From positions 372,001 to 436,000 of the forward strand of contig NZ_JBHSMT010000008.1 in NCBI RefSeq assembly GCF_042654985.1: a stretch of 64,000 nt of DNA. The letters are read 5' to 3'. This DNA comes from Paraherbaspirillum soli (GTDB taxonomy: Bacteria > Pseudomonadota > Gammaproteobacteria > Burkholderiales > Burkholderiaceae_D). Numbering within the stretch: position 1 is the first letter of the stretch; the number at the start of each line of letters is the position of its first letter. The notes under the pieces were generated by a model, which did not search any database, was not told where the DNA came from, and saw only the letters and a list, made by a program, of their open reading frames with translations. Positions 11,064 through 20,585 of the stretch are shown here, in pieces. The position numbers were made by a program, and so were the translations under genes.

Positions 11064-11175
11064 TTGCGAATCAATCTACTGCGCGTTCCAAGATGTGCCT
11101 GCGATGCGCACCGTACCGTTTCTCGATGCAGGTGCGACGACATCGTCGGCTCGATTTTGGAGCGCTCGCTAGGAT
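11064..11175. repeat. Degenerate copy of the 119-bp inverted-repeat element (atpH-atpA gap)
   Basis: CTACTGCGCG, CCTGCGATGCGCACCGTACC and GAGCGCTCGCTAGGATTTCTT follow in the same order as in the intact copies at 17243, 34275 and 61418, but the terminal arms are eroded. It lies inside the atp operon. Confidence 0.6.
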
Positions 11176-11226
11176 TTCTTCACAAGATCTTCGCTTACGC
11201 TAGGGGCTCAAGCCACTCGGTTCTAA

Positions 11227-11343
11227 TTCATTGAGGACAGAGTATCGCCATGCTTAATCCTGTCCTGCAATAAATCACTCTAATCAGTTGAGGACAGAGT
11301 AATTCGCCACGCTGCGGTGGTTTTTAAACTCTGTCCCGCAATG
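11227..11343. repeat. Two tandem 58-bp palindromic elements (atpH-atpA gap)
   Basis: The first (11227-11272) is shortened, running from TTGAGGACAGAGT to TCCTGTCCTGCAA. The second (11285-11343) is nearly intact, with AGGACAGAGTAATTCGCC and ACTCTGTCCCGCAAT. With the degenerate element at 11064 they account for most of the 318-bp gap between atpH and atpA. Confidence 0.8.
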
Positions 11344-11352
11344 AATTGATAC

Positions 11353-11886
11353 TTACGCAGCCAAAGCAGTATGTAACTGTTGCAGCTTCGCACGCACCGA
11401 GGTGTCGAACACTTCGTCACCGACTACCACACGCACACCACCGATCAGCGAGTTGTCCACCGTTACCGATGGATTCAGCTTGCGGCCAAATTTCTTTTCC
11501 AGCGTGGCGACCAAATCCTTCACTTGCGCTTCGGTCATTTCAAAAGCACTGGTGATTTCAGCGTCGGCAGCGCCTTCTTCGGCGTTTTTCAGCGCCTGGA
11601 ATTGCTCTGCGATTTCCGGCAAAACAATCAGACGGCCGTTTTCAACCAGCGTAGCGACGAAGTTTTTTGCTTCGGCATTGAGCGGCGATTTCAATAGCGA
11701 CAGAAAAGTATCGGTAACCTGCTGGTGCGTCATGGCCGGATTTTGCACCAGCGCCTTGACTTCGGGATGGGCGATGACATTGGCCATCTCGGACACCAGA
11801 TTCGACCAGGCAGCCAGATCTTGCGACTTGGCTACGCGGAACAGGGCTTCTGCGTAAGGGCGAGCAATCGTTGCAAGTTCTGCCAT
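11353..11886 (-). CDS. atpH: ATP synthase F1 subunit delta
   Basis: Delta subunit (177 residues, OSCP homologue) that ties the top of the alpha3beta3 head to the peripheral b-stalk. The N-terminus has the typical [13 protein letters not shown], and the C-terminal part ends with the conserved sheet-forming segment [23 protein letters not shown]. It begins 2 bp after the atpF stop, consistent with translational coupling. Downstream is the repeat-filled gap to atpA. Confidence 0.97.
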   Translation of the reverse strand: MAELATIARPYAEALFRVAKSQDLAAWSNLVSEMANVIAHPEVKALVQNPAMTHQQVTDTFLSLLKSPLNAEAKNFVATLVENGRLIVLPEIAEQFQALKNAEEGAADAEITSAFEMTEAQVKDLVATLEKKFGRKLNPSVTVDNSLIGGVRVVVGDEVFDTSVRAKLQQLHTALAA

Positions 11887-11888
11887 GA

Positions 11889-12359
11889 TTACAGCTCTGT
11901 TTTCAGTTGGTTCAGCAAATCGGCATGTGCCGCAAGATTGACTTCGCGCTTCAGAATCTGCTCAGCGCCTTTGACCGCGAGGGTCGCAACTTCGCCGCGC
12001 AATTCTTCGCGTGCTTTGGTCATTTGCTGTTCTGCTTCAGCCTTGGCGTTAGCGATGATGCGTGCTGCTTCTTCAGAAGCGACTTTCTTTGCTTCGTCGA
12101 TAATCAGCTGGCCGCGCTTTTCAGCTTCGCCAATACGCTTTTGACCTTCGTCACGCGCTGTTGCCAGTTCTGCCGAAGCGCGCTTTTCAGCGGCTGCCAG
12201 ATCTGCCTTGCCGCGATCAGCGGCTGCCAGGCCGTCCGCAATCTTCTTCGCGCGCTCATCGAGCGCCTTTATCAGCGGCGGCCACACGAATTTCATCGTG
12301 AACAGCGCCAGGATAAAGAAGACCACGAACTGCGCAAACAATGTTGCATTTAAGTTCAC
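11889..12359 (-). CDS. atpF: ATP synthase Fo subunit b
   Basis: Peripheral stalk subunit (156 residues). It has one N-terminal membrane helix (about 5-25, [20 protein letters not shown]) and then a long charged coiled coil rich in Ala, Glu, Lys and Arg (about 35-140), as in all bacterial b subunits. Length equals the E. coli subunit. Sits between atpE and atpH; the gap to atpH is only 2 bp. Confidence 0.97.
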   Translation of the reverse strand: MNLNATLFAQFVVFFILALFTMKFVWPPLIKALDERAKKIADGLAAADRGKADLAAAEKRASAELATARDEGQKRIGEAEKRGQLIIDEAKKVASEEAARIIANAKAEAEQQMTKAREELRGEVATLAVKGAEQILKREVNLAAHADLLNQLKTEL

Positions 12360-12445
12360 GGTAATTTCCTTCTCAGAATAATGAGTAGCGAATCATGCGT
12401 TTCGGCCAAATTGCCGAAGCGCTGAATCGATTCTGCTCGACTCAA

Positions 12446-12712
<267 letters not shown>

Positions 12713-12796
12713 TTAATACAAAGAGACAAATCTAAAACACCAAAAACCAGATAACGCCGAGCCGAGCCGGCTCCATCAGTACGCGTCGATCACTTA

Positions 12797-13621
12797 TTAG
12801 TGAGCTTCGTGCGCCTGACCGATGTAGACCAAGGTCAACATCATGAAAATAAACGCTTGCAACAACACGATCAGGATATGGAAAATCGCCCAAATCGAAC
12901 CGGCAACCACATGGCCGACGAAACCGAATGCCGTAGCAGTGGAACCGAGCAATGCGATCAACAGGAACAGCAATTCGCCGGCATACATGTTGCCGAACAG
13001 TCGCATGCCAAGCGACACGGTTTTTGCAGCGAATTCGATGATATTCAACAGCAGGTTGAACGGCGCCAGCCAGATGCCGAATGGCGCCGACAGCAGTTCA
13101 TGGACAAAGCCGCCTGCACCCTTGATCTTGATGCTGTAATACAGCATCAGGGCCAGCACGCCGAGCGCGATGCCCAGGGTGCCGTTCAAATCGGCGGTCG
13201 GTACCACGCGGTGATGGGAGATCACGCTGTCCAGGCCGATCATCTTGAACAGGGAAGAGAACATGTCGACCGGCAGGAAGTCGAGCGAGTTCATCAGCGC
13301 CACCCAGATGAAGACGGTCAGCGCCAGCGGTGCGATGAAGCTACGGTCGCCGTGAACGATGGCTTTGGCCTGGCCATCGACCATCTCGACCACCATTTCG
13401 ACAAATGCCTGAAAACGGCCGGGGACACTTGAAGTTGCCTTGCGCGCCGCCAGATACATGAACAGGCAGCCGAGCACGCCGGCAAATACGGACCAGAAAA
13501 TCGTGTCCATATTGATGATCGAAAAATCGACGACTTTGGCTTGATGGCTAGTGGCGAAATGTCCGAGATGGTGCTGGATATATTCGGAGGGGGTTATTAC
13601 GTCGCGTGCAGCTTCAGTCAT
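12797..13621 (-). CDS. atpB: ATP synthase Fo subunit a
   Basis: Stator subunit a (274 residues) with five to six membrane helices; it carries the proton half-channels facing the c-ring. The essential Arg lies in [20 protein letters not shown], the strongest family signature. The C-terminus has [24 protein letters not shown], also conserved. The start overlaps the atpI stop by four bases (ATGA type), so translation is probably coupled. The gene lies upstream of atpE. Confidence 0.97.
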   Translation of the reverse strand: MTEAARDVITPSEYIQHHLGHFATSHQAKVVDFSIINMDTIFWSVFAGVLGCLFMYLAARKATSSVPGRFQAFVEMVVEMVDGQAKAIVHGDRSFIAPLALTVFIWVALMNSLDFLPVDMFSSLFKMIGLDSVISHHRVVPTADLNGTLGIALGVLALMLYYSIKIKGAGGFVHELLSAPFGIWLAPFNLLLNIIEFAAKTVSLGMRLFGNMYAGELLFLLIALLGSTATAFGFVGHVVAGSIWAIFHILIVLLQAFIFMMLTLVYIGQAHEAH

Positions 13622-13962
13622 GATCGATGTCTAAACAGTAAGATTATGTAACTCTTGAGCACCACGATGAAGCTGACAATGAAAGCCAACCAATTGACAC
13701 CGCGGTACAACCATACAACTGCGCCAATCAGCGCAATCGTCGTAGCAATTTTGACAAACTCGCCGATGAAAAATGACATCGGATTGGCTCCGCCGGGCTT
13801 GCGCGCACTGATATAAAGGCGAAGAGCAAACAGACCATTGGGGACCGCGCAACACAGACCACCCAATAGCGCAGAACAGAATCCGGATATGCCTGCCAGT
13901 AAACCTGCCACGCTTGCCAGCACGACCGTAGTAACAAATTGCATAAGCACAATGCGCAGCAT
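13618..13962 (-). CDS. atpI: ATP synthase subunit I (AtpI)
   Basis: A small membrane protein (114 residues) with about four hydrophobic segments, first gene of the atp operon. AtpI assists assembly of the c-ring and ion supply in some species and is poorly conserved in sequence. Here the assignment rests on position before atpB, the length, the four-helix pattern and the Gly-rich [29 protein letters not shown]. Its stop overlaps the atpB start. A near-consensus promoter lies about 115 bp upstream. Confidence 0.88.
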   Translation of the reverse strand: MLRIVLMQFVTTVVLASVAGLLAGISGFCSALLGGLCCAVPNGLFALRLYISARKPGGANPMSFFIGEFVKIATTIALIGAVVWLYRGVNWLAFIVSFIVVLKSYIILLFRHRS

Positions 13963-14076
13963 ACTGATCCAATATTGTGCGAAACGTCGCGCCAGACAAG
14001 GCGCGATTGCAGCGGGGGTACAGTCAATTTACAACTGCTATTTACAACTGGTTACGGCTGTTTTAGAAGCCCGAGG

Positions 14077-14106
14077 ATTATAAAGGCTGGCCGCGGCTTT
14101 CGTCAA
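14077..14106 (-). promoter_or_regulatory. Predicted sigma-70 promoter of the atp operon
   Basis: Read on the minus strand, TTGACG (14101-14106) is followed after 18 bases by TATAAT (14077-14082), an excellent housekeeping promoter pointing at atpI. Just downstream the direct repeat TTTACAACTG occurs twice (14028-14037 and 14041-14050, plus-strand reading); its meaning is unknown. Confidence 0.75.
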
Positions 14107-14129
14107 ACTTTTGCTGCCGAATCATGAGC

Positions 14130-14717
14130 TTATGCAACGCTCGCGCCAGCTTCCAATTGCCGCAGCCAGTCTCGTCCCTGGGCCCAATCGGCAAGTCTGC
14201 TAGCTGCGTTGATATGACCGTGTGCACCAATGAGGTGAAACTGCGCGCCCCAGTCGGCGGCCCAGGATTGGGTTCGTGCCGGCGCGCACCAGGGGTCATC
14301 GGATGAGGCGATCACCGTACTTGGAAACGGCAGCGCAAGCTGCGGCATTGGTGCAAAGCCGCTCGCGCAATCCGGAAAATCGGCGCGCTCGACATCCGGC
14401 GGAGCAACCAGCAGTGCGCCCTTGACCTTGGCGGCATGCGGCTGCTGCCCGAACTGCGCAGTCCACCAAGCCACCAGTGCGCAGCCGAGACTATGAGCGA
14501 CCAAAATAACCGGCGCACCCGCGGCCCGGATTGCTGCATCCAGGGTCGCCACCCAGTCGCTCCGCACCGGCGCGTCCCACTCCTGTTGCCGCACACGTTG
14601 CGCGTTCGGCAGCATGCGTTCCCAGTAGGTTTGCCAATGTTCCTCATCTGAATTGTTCAGGCCGGGCAGCAGCAAAATAGTCGCTTGCGGGTGATTGGAT
14701 GGCATATTGGCACTCAA
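14130..14717 (-). CDS. RBBP9/YdeN family alpha/beta hydrolase
   Basis: A 195-residue serine hydrolase of the small RBBP9/YdeN family. It begins with ATILLLPGLNNSDEEHWQTYWE, has the nucleophile elbow AHSLGC, an Asp in SSDDPW and the catalytic His in GAHGHINAAS. Cytoplasmic, no signal peptide. Members are poorly characterised; function is not predictable. It lies between parB and the atp operon promoter, on the same strand as both, 56 bp after parB. Confidence 0.85.
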   Translation of the reverse strand: MSANMPSNHPQATILLLPGLNNSDEEHWQTYWERMLPNAQRVRQQEWDAPVRSDWVATLDAAIRAAGAPVILVAHSLGCALVAWWTAQFGQQPHAAKVKGALLVAPPDVERADFPDCASGFAPMPQLALPFPSTVIASSDDPWCAPARTQSWAADWGAQFHLIGAHGHINAASRLADWAQGRDWLRQLEAGASVA

Positions 14718-14773
14718 CGCTAGTGGTTAGTCGGAGCAGCTTCTTGCTTGTTATTTGTTGGTCGTCATTCTAT

Positions 14774-15670
14774 TTATTCAGCGCCTTTCAAGCGACTGAT
14801 CAAACCGTCCAGCGCATCCAGATTGGCGAAGTCGATGATCAGCTGGCCGCGGTTTTTGGCGCCGGTCTTGATGCTGACCTGGGTCGCCAGCAGATCCGAC
14901 AACTCTTCTTCCAGGCGAGCGATGTCGCGCGATTTTTCCTTGTTCTTGGGCGGACGATTCTCCGCTTCCATTTCGGCGCCGGCGCGCACGACCAGTTTTT
15001 CCGTATCGCGCACCGACATGCGTTTGGCCACAACCTGGTTGGCCAAGGTTATCTGGGTCGCGCCGTCCACCGCCAGCAGTGCCCGCGCGTGTCCCATGTC
15101 GATATCGCCCGCCATCAGCATGGTCTGGACCGGCTTGGCCAGATTCAGCAGGCGCAACAGATTCGACACCGCACTGCGCGAACGGCCGACCGAGGTTGCC
15201 GCCTGCTCGTGGGTAAAACTGAAATCGGTGATCAGGCGATGAATACCTTGCGCTTCTTCCAGCGGATTCAGGTCTTCGCGCTGCATGTTTTCAATCAGCG
15301 CCATCGCGGCGGTGGTCTGGTCGTCGACATCCTTGACCAGTACCGGCACCTCGATCAGGCCAGCCAGTTGGGCCGCCCGGTAACGCCGTTCGCCGGCTAT
15401 GATTTCATAATGCTGGGCGCCGTTGTGCAATGCAATCGGCCGCACCAGGATCGGTTGCAGCAAGCCCTGCTCCTTGATCGACGATGCCAGTTCCGCCAGC
15501 GCGCCCTCATCCATGCGTGTCCGCGGCTGATATTTGCCGGCCTGCATCAGCGTCACCGGCAATACCGACGGCGCACCGGCAATCGTCGGTACCGCTTCGC
15601 TGATGTCGGTCGAGCCGCCTAACAATGCTTCCAGACCGCGACCGAGTCCTTTTGATTTTTTCGTGACCAT
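14774..15670 (-). CDS. parB: Chromosome partitioning protein ParB
   Basis: A 298-residue ParB/Spo0J. The N-terminus KGLGRGLEALLGG is typical of chromosomal ParB and probably contacts ParA. The CTPase/ParB core has ILVRPI and the GERRYRAAQLAGL box (about 95-107). The parS-reading helix-turn-helix is FTHEQAATSVGRSRSAVSNLLRLL. A C-terminal dimerisation domain follows (about 245-298). It acts on two perfect parS sites 3.7 kb upstream and loads SMC/aids origin segregation. Lies 57 bp after parA in the same transcription unit. Confidence 0.97.
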   Translation of the reverse strand: MVTKKSKGLGRGLEALLGGSTDISEAVPTIAGAPSVLPVTLMQAGKYQPRTRMDEGALAELASSIKEQGLLQPILVRPIALHNGAQHYEIIAGERRYRAAQLAGLIEVPVLVKDVDDQTTAAMALIENMQREDLNPLEEAQGIHRLITDFSFTHEQAATSVGRSRSAVSNLLRLLNLAKPVQTMLMAGDIDMGHARALLAVDGATQITLANQVVAKRMSVRDTEKLVVRAGAEMEAENRPPKNKEKSRDIARLEEELSDLLATQVSIKTGAKNRGQLIIDFANLDALDGLISRLKGAE

Positions 15671-15727
15671 CTTTTCCTACCGTAGATTACGTGTTGCTTG
15701 GTAAATTGCCTCGTGCTTGCACGTGAA

Positions 15728-16498
15728 TCACATCGTCTTGATGCGTTCCACCATCTCGGCGCCAAATGCGATATAAGCCTGCGCACCTTTCGAGGCGACA
15801 TCGAAACTGACCCCGGGCATGCCGTAGGACGGCGCTTCGGCGAGTCGGACGTTGCGCGGGATCACGGTCTTGAAGACCTTGTCGCCGAAGTGTTTTTCCA
15901 GCTCGACCGACACCTGCTGCGACAGCGTCATGCGCGGATCGAACATGACCCGCAGCAGGCCGATGATTTTCAGATCAGGATTCAGGTTGGCGTGCACCTT
16001 CTTGATGGTATTGACCAAATCGGACAAGCCCTCCAGCGCGTAATACTCGCACTGCATCGGGATGATCACGCCGTTGGCGGCGCACAAGCCATTCAGGGTC
16101 AACATCGACAAGGCCGGCGGGCAATCGATCAGGATAAAGTCGTAATCGTCGGCGACGCTGGCGAAAGCATCCTTCAATCGCTTTTCGCGGTTCTCGAGTT
16201 CGACCATCTCGACTTCGGCGCCCGCCAGTTCGCGATTGGCCGGCAGCACATCGAAGCCGCCGGTTTCGGAAGTCTTGCGCACGGTTTTGATATCCGACAT
16301 CCCCAACAAGACTTCGTAAATCGAAGCGGTCAAGGTTGCCTTGTTGATCCCCGCCCCCATCGTCGCATTGCCTTGCGGATCGAGGTCGGCCAGCAATACG
16401 CGCTGATTCAGTTGGGCCAGGCCAGCGGCCAGATTGACGGCGGTGGTAGTTTTGCCGACCCCGCCCTTTTGATTGGCGACACAGAAGATTTTTGCCAT
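15728..16498 (-). CDS. parA: Chromosome partitioning ATPase ParA
   Basis: A 256-residue ParA/Soj ATPase. The deviant Walker A KGGVGKTTT is at 11-19, switch II-like LIDCPPALSMLTLNG and the RNVRLAEAPSYGMPG motif are present. No N-terminal DNA-binding extension, so it is the chromosomal (Ib/Soj-type) form. It forms ATP-dependent gradients on the nucleoid that pull ParB-parS complexes apart. Lies between rsmG and parB, with only 9 bp after rsmG. Confidence 0.98.
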   Translation of the reverse strand: MAKIFCVANQKGGVGKTTTAVNLAAGLAQLNQRVLLADLDPQGNATMGAGINKATLTASIYEVLLGMSDIKTVRKTSETGGFDVLPANRELAGAEVEMVELENREKRLKDAFASVADDYDFILIDCPPALSMLTLNGLCAANGVIIPMQCEYYALEGLSDLVNTIKKVHANLNPDLKIIGLLRVMFDPRMTLSQQVSVELEKHFGDKVFKTVIPRNVRLAEAPSYGMPGVSFDVASKGAQAYIAFGAEMVERIKTM

Positions 16499-16507
16499 GT
16501 AGTGGTT

Positions 16508-17194
16508 TCAGGTTGTGGGGTTAGTCGTCGTCGATCGTTTGATAAATATCAAATGCCGTTCTGCATCCAGCCCGGGCACGCTCAGCGGCCGCACTTCGGT
16601 CACTTGCCAGCCGGCCGGCAAGCGCGCGATTTCGTCATCCGGCTGCACTCCCTTGAGCGCAATGAACTGACCGCCATCCGCCAGCAAATGCGCAGACCAG
16701 TTAATAAAATCGGCCAGCTCGGCAAACGCGCGCGAAGTAATCACATCGAACTTGTGCGGTACCTGCAGCTGCTCCACCCGCGCCGTGTGCACACTGACGT
16801 TGTTCAATCCGAGTTGCGCTTTGACTTGCGTCAGGAAAGCGGTTTTCTTGTGCACCGTGTCTATCATCGAGACCTGCATCGCCGGCCGCGCCGCCGCTGC
16901 CCAGATCGCCAATATCATGCCAGGCAGGCCGCCTCCGGCCCCGACATCCAGCACATTGTCGGCCTCGGCAAAAGCCGGCACCACCGCCAGCGAGTCCAGC
17001 AAATGATGGGTCATCATCTGGGCCGGCTCGCGGATCGAGGTCAGGTTATAGACGCGATTCCATTTTGCCAACAGTGCCAGATAATCCAGCAATTGCTGCT
17101 GTTGCTTGTCATTCAGCGCCAGTCCCAGCGCTTGCGCGCCTTCGCGCAAACTGAGTTCCAACGATGTGTTCGAAGCGGTATTCATTACACTCAT
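16508..17194 (-). CDS. rsmG: 16S rRNA (guanine527-N7)-methyltransferase
   Basis: A 228-residue SAM-dependent methyltransferase (GidB). The SAM loop is [31 protein letters not shown] and a preceding [23 protein letters not shown] are characteristic of RsmG. Loss of this enzyme gives low-level streptomycin resistance in many bacteria. It sits between mnmG and parA as in most proteobacteria. The 184-bp gap to mnmG contains a 119-bp inverted-repeat element. Confidence 0.97.
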   Translation of the reverse strand: MSVMNTASNTSLELSLREGAQALGLALNDKQQQQLLDYLALLAKWNRVYNLTSIREPAQMMTHHLLDSLAVVPAFAEADNVLDVGAGGGLPGMILAIWAAAARPAMQVSMIDTVHKKTAFLTQVKAQLGLNNVSVHTARVEQLQVPHKFDVITSRAFAELADFINWSAHLLADGGQFIALKGVQPDDEIARLPAGWQVTEVRPLSVPGLDAERHLIFIKRSTTTNPTT

Positions 17195-17242
17195 GCTGCC
17201 AGTTCCTTACTATCCCCACGATTACCTTGGTGGTCATTGACG

Positions 17243-17361
17243 GGCACCTCGAAAAACCTACTGCGCGGCTCAATCTCGGGCCTGCGATGCTCACCGTACC
17301 TTCGTACGGCTGCGCTTCTCATCCCGACCTTGGGCCGCTCGCTACGGTTTTTCGAGGTGCC
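17243..17361. repeat. 119-bp element with 16-bp terminal inverted repeats (mnmG-rsmG gap)
   Basis: Perfect terminal arms GGCACCTCGAAAAACC (17243-17258) and GGTTTTTCGAGGTGCC (17346-17361) enclose CTACTGCGCGG, a small inner hairpin CCGTACCTTCGTACGG, and GCCGCTCGCTACGG. It has no coding capacity. Close copies are at 34275-34393 and 61418-61534; decayed ones at 11064, 27322 and 47940. It separates rsmG from mnmG within the operon. Confidence 0.9.
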
Positions 17362-17378
17362 TCATTATTCAAATTATT

Positions 17379-19307
17379 TCAGGCCGCCTGATCATCGGCG
17401 TTGCCGAGTTTTTTCATGCCGCCTTTTTTCAGGTGTACCAGTAACAGCGACAGCGCAGCCGGCGTTACGCCGGAAATGCGCGAAGCCTGGCCGAAGGTTT
17501 CCGGTCTATGCAAGTTCAGCTTCTGCCGGACCTCGATCGACAAGGCTTGCACTTCCATGTAATCCAGATTGGCCGGCAGCTTCAAATTCTCATTGTTTTC
17601 ATGGCGCTCGACTTCGCGCGCCTGACGGTCGATATAACCCGCATATTTGACTTGAATCTCGACCTGCTCCTTGACGCTGTCGTCCTCGACAGCCGGGCCT
17701 CCGAGGTTTTGCCCATCGACGCCGGTCAAGGTCATAAGTTGATCATAAGTAACATTTGGGCGACGCAGCAAATCGGCAAGCGCGTATTCGCGTTCTATTA
17801 TTTTTCCAACAACTCTCTCAGCTTCGGCATCGGCCAGCAAGCGTGGGCTGACCCAGGTCGAGCGCAGACGTTCCATTTCACGTGCAACAGCTTCACGCTT
17901 CTGTTCAAATTGCGCCCATTGCGCATCGCCGACGCAGCCAAGCTGACGGCCGATCTCGGTCAAGCGCAAGTCGGCATTATCTTCGCGCAAGCTCAAGCGA
18001 TACTCGGCCCGGCTGGTGAACATGCGGTACGGCTCTTGCACGCCCTGGGTAATCAGGTCATCCACCAGCACGCCGAGATAGGCTTCGTCGCGGCGTGGCG
18101 TCCAGGCATCGCGTTCTTGCGTTTGCAAAGCCGCGTTCAAGCCAGCCAGCATGCCTTGCGCGGCCGCTTCTTCGTAGCCGGTGGTGCCGTTGATCTGGCC
18201 AGCAAAGTACAGACCCTGGATAGATTTGGTTTCCAGCGAAGCCTTCAAACCGCGCGGATCGAAATAATCGTATTCGATCGCATAGCCGGGACGCAGGATA
18301 TGGGCGTTCTCAAGCCCGCGCATCGAGCGTACCAATGCCAGTTGCACGTCGAACGGCAAGCTGGTCGAAATACCATTCGGATAAAACTCGTTGGTGGTCA
18401 ACCCTTCCGGCTCGAGGAAGATCTGGTGCGAATCCTTGCCGGAAAACCGATGAATCTTGTCTTCGATCGATGGGCAGTAGCGCGGCCCTACCCCTTCGAT
18501 CACGCCGGTATACATCGGGCTGCGATCCAGGCCGGCGCGGATGATGTCATGCGTTTGCAGATTTGTGTGGGTAATCCAGCATGGCAATTGGGTCGGATGC
18601 ATCGCGGTATTGCCCATCACGGAAAACACCGGTACCGGATCCAGATCGCCCGGTTGTTCCTGCATCACAGAAAAATCAATGGTGCGGCCGTCGATACGCG
18701 GCGGCGTCCCGGTTTTCAAGCGGCCCTGCGGCAGCTTCAACTCTTTCAAGCGTGCCGACAGCGAGATTGCCGGAGGGTCGCCTGCGCGCCCAGCCGAGTA
18801 GTTGTTCAACCCGACATGGATTTTGCCATCGAGGAAAGTACCCGCGGTCAAGACCACTGCGCGGCTGCGAAACTGGATGCCAACCTGAGTCACCGCCCCT
18901 ACTACACGATCGCCTTCCACCAGCAGGTCATCGACGGCCTGTTGGAACAGCCACAAATTGGGTTGATTTTCCAAGCGCGAGCGGATCGCTTGCTTGTACA
19001 GGATGCGATCCGCCTGTGCACGCGTGGCACGCACCGCTGGCCCCTTTGATGAATTCAGAATCCGGAACTGGATACCGGCCTCATCGGTGGCAATCGCCAT
19101 TGCGCCGCCCATCGCATCGACTTCTTTGACCAGATGGCCCTTGCCTATCCCGCCGATGGACGGATTGCAGGACATCTGCCCCAGAGTCTCAATATTGTGT
19201 GTCAACAATAGAGTTTTTTGGCCCATGCGGGCAGATGCGAGGGCAGCCTCGGTACCGGCATGGCCACCGCCAACAACGATTACATCAAAGTTTGTAGGAA
19301 AAAGCAT
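17379..19307 (-). CDS. mnmG: tRNA uridine-5-carboxymethylaminomethyl modification enzyme MnmG
   Basis: FAD-dependent MnmG (GidA), 642 residues. With MnmE it installs cmnm5U at the wobble base of several tRNAs. The dinucleotide fold is [21 protein letters not shown] at the N-terminus; [22 protein letters not shown] and the second signature [21 protein letters not shown] are present, as is [16 protein letters not shown]. Length is standard. Upstream are two parS sites; mnmE lies 44 kb away at the right edge of the window. Confidence 0.98.
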   Translation of the reverse strand: MLFPTNFDVIVVGGGHAGTEAALASARMGQKTLLLTHNIETLGQMSCNPSIGGIGKGHLVKEVDAMGGAMAIATDEAGIQFRILNSSKGPAVRATRAQADRILYKQAIRSRLENQPNLWLFQQAVDDLLVEGDRVVGAVTQVGIQFRSRAVVLTAGTFLDGKIHVGLNNYSAGRAGDPPAISLSARLKELKLPQGRLKTGTPPRIDGRTIDFSVMQEQPGDLDPVPVFSVMGNTAMHPTQLPCWITHTNLQTHDIIRAGLDRSPMYTGVIEGVGPRYCPSIEDKIHRFSGKDSHQIFLEPEGLTTNEFYPNGISTSLPFDVQLALVRSMRGLENAHILRPGYAIEYDYFDPRGLKASLETKSIQGLYFAGQINGTTGYEEAAAQGMLAGLNAALQTQERDAWTPRRDEAYLGVLVDDLITQGVQEPYRMFTSRAEYRLSLREDNADLRLTEIGRQLGCVGDAQWAQFEQKREAVAREMERLRSTWVSPRLLADAEAERVVGKIIEREYALADLLRRPNVTYDQLMTLTGVDGQNLGGPAVEDDSVKEQVEIQVKYAGYIDRQAREVERHENNENLKLPANLDYMEVQALSIEVRQKLNLHRPETFGQASRISGVTPAALSLLLVHLKKGGMKKLGNADDQAA

Positions 19308-19403
19308 AGTGCGCCTCGTGGAGACGATGGTAAACGGTGAACAGACGCGTGATTATAAAGCATGCTGCCCGTTTTCCCCTTTGATTGAACATCCTGCGCG
19401 GAT

Positions 19404-19419
19404 TGTTTCACGTGAAACA
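19404..19419. promoter_or_regulatory. parS: parS centromere site 1
   Basis: TGTTTCACGTGAAACA, a perfect 16-bp match to the universal chromosomal parS consensus bound by ParB. It is 97 bp upstream of the mnmG start, 3.7 kb from parB and about 11 kb from the putative origin. Confidence 0.97.
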
Positions 19420-19445
19420 TAAGACGATGGCGTTTAAAAACAACA

Positions 19446-19477
19446 ACGGCGATTGTTTCACGTGAAACAATCGCCGT
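19446..19477. promoter_or_regulatory. parS: parS centromere site 2 inside a 32-bp perfect palindrome
   Basis: The core TGTTTCACGTGAAACA at 19454-19469 is identical to site 1, but flanks extend the symmetry to 32 bp (ACGGCGAT on the left, ATCGCCGT on the right). It lies 24 bp beyond the stop of the TauE-type gene. On the minus strand it is followed by TTGTTGTTTTTAA, so the same palindrome could also act as an intrinsic terminator (inference). Confidence 0.95.
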
Positions 19478-19500
19478 ATTGGCATCGAGTAATCCTCAAA

Positions 19501-20274
19501 TTATTTTAGGAACGCATCGTAACCGGTCTTCAATATCAATACCGATACAACCAGCAAAAACAATTTACGCACAAAACCGCTGCCGTGTTTGATTGCCAGT
19601 TTCGTGCCCAGCACAGACCCCGCGACATTACAGATAGCCATCAACAATCCAAGTTGCCAGATGATATGCCCGCTATATCCAAACCAAAGCAAGGCCGCAA
19701 AATTGGTCGCAACGTTCACAACCTTGGACACCGCGGATGCGGACAGGAAATCGAAGCCAAAAAATCGAATAAACAGGAAGATCAGGAAGCTACCCGTACC
19801 AGGTCCGAAAAGTCCGTCGTAAAAGCCGATGCCGCCGCCAATTAAAATTGCAATCAGCATCTCTGTCGAGCCAGTATGCATAGGCGCATGAACACTCCCA
19901 AAGTTCTTCTTCTTCAAGGTATAGATCGCCACAGCCAACAGGATAAAAGGCAAGGTCTTGCGAATCGCTTCGGTCGGCACATGGGTCACCGTGTAAGCAC
20001 CCAGAAACGCAAATACAAATGCGGCGCCGGCAGCCGGCAGCGCAGTACTCCATGCCAGCTTCACTCTTCGCGAAAAATTGACGGCCGCGGCAGTGGTGCC
20101 AAATACCCCGGCCAATTTATTGGTGCCGAATACTGTTGCCGGCACCGCATTGGGCAGCATCGAGAATAGCGCCGGAATCTGTACCAGCCCTCCTCCGCCG
20201 ACAACCGCATCAATCAGCCCTGCGATAAAAGCCGCAGCAGCCAGGATGAAAAAATCAGGTAGCAGTTCAGGCAT
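19501..20274 (-). CDS. TauE/SafE family membrane transporter
   Basis: A 257-residue polytopic membrane protein of the TauE/SafE (DUF81) family, many of which export sulfite or sulfonate-derived anions. The N-terminal AAAFIAGLIDAVVGGGGLVQIP and the internal repeat LIGGGIGFYDGLFGPGTGSFLI are the two pseudo-symmetric signature halves. About eight membrane segments. It stands alone between the liv operon terminator and the parS/mnmG region. Substrate cannot be deduced. Confidence 0.88.
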   Translation of the reverse strand: MPELLPDFFILAAAAFIAGLIDAVVGGGGLVQIPALFSMLPNAVPATVFGTNKLAGVFGTTAAAVNFSRRVKLAWSTALPAAGAAFVFAFLGAYTVTHVPTEAIRKTLPFILLAVAIYTLKKKNFGSVHAPMHTGSTEMLIAILIGGGIGFYDGLFGPGTGSFLIFLFIRFFGFDFLSASAVSKVVNVATNFAALLWFGYSGHIIWQLGLLMAICNVAGSVLGTKLAIKHGSGFVRKLFLLVVSVLILKTGYDAFLK

Positions 20275-20520
20275 TGGATACGCTACCTTTCAGCAAAAAA
20301 CCATCAAGCTTGGCACTGGAGGTCATACAGGTTTGTAATTTCATTGGAGCGGAATCAAGAGTGCTAGCAAACTGATAGCGAGAGTTAACAGGGAGCACAA
20401 TTTTACCGTCCTCCGTCAACTTACGAGCAAGCAAGGAGTGGCGTGGGACCCATTTCGCGAGTAACTCATGTTGAGTTTCTCTTTAGGCAACATGGTGGAT
20501 TTTCGCGTCACCAGCCACAA
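20275..20520. other. Intergenic region without recognised gene
   Basis: No open frame longer than about 25 codons with a ribosome-binding site is visible, and no known RNA motif is recognised. It must contain the promoter of the TauE/SafE gene, but no convincing -35/-10 pair stands out. Confidence 0.5.
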
Positions 20521-20560
20521 ATAAAAAACCCGCACAAGACAAGCCATGTGCGGGTTCAAA
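20521..20560 (-). terminator. Rho-independent terminator of the branched-chain amino acid transporter operon
   Basis: AACCCGCACA (20527-20536) pairs with TGTGCGGGTT (20547-20556). On the minus strand the stem is followed by TTTTTAT. It is 30 bp past the livM-like stop. Confidence 0.85.
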
Positions 20561-20585
20561 AAGCGAGGCGAAGTTTACAACGACA

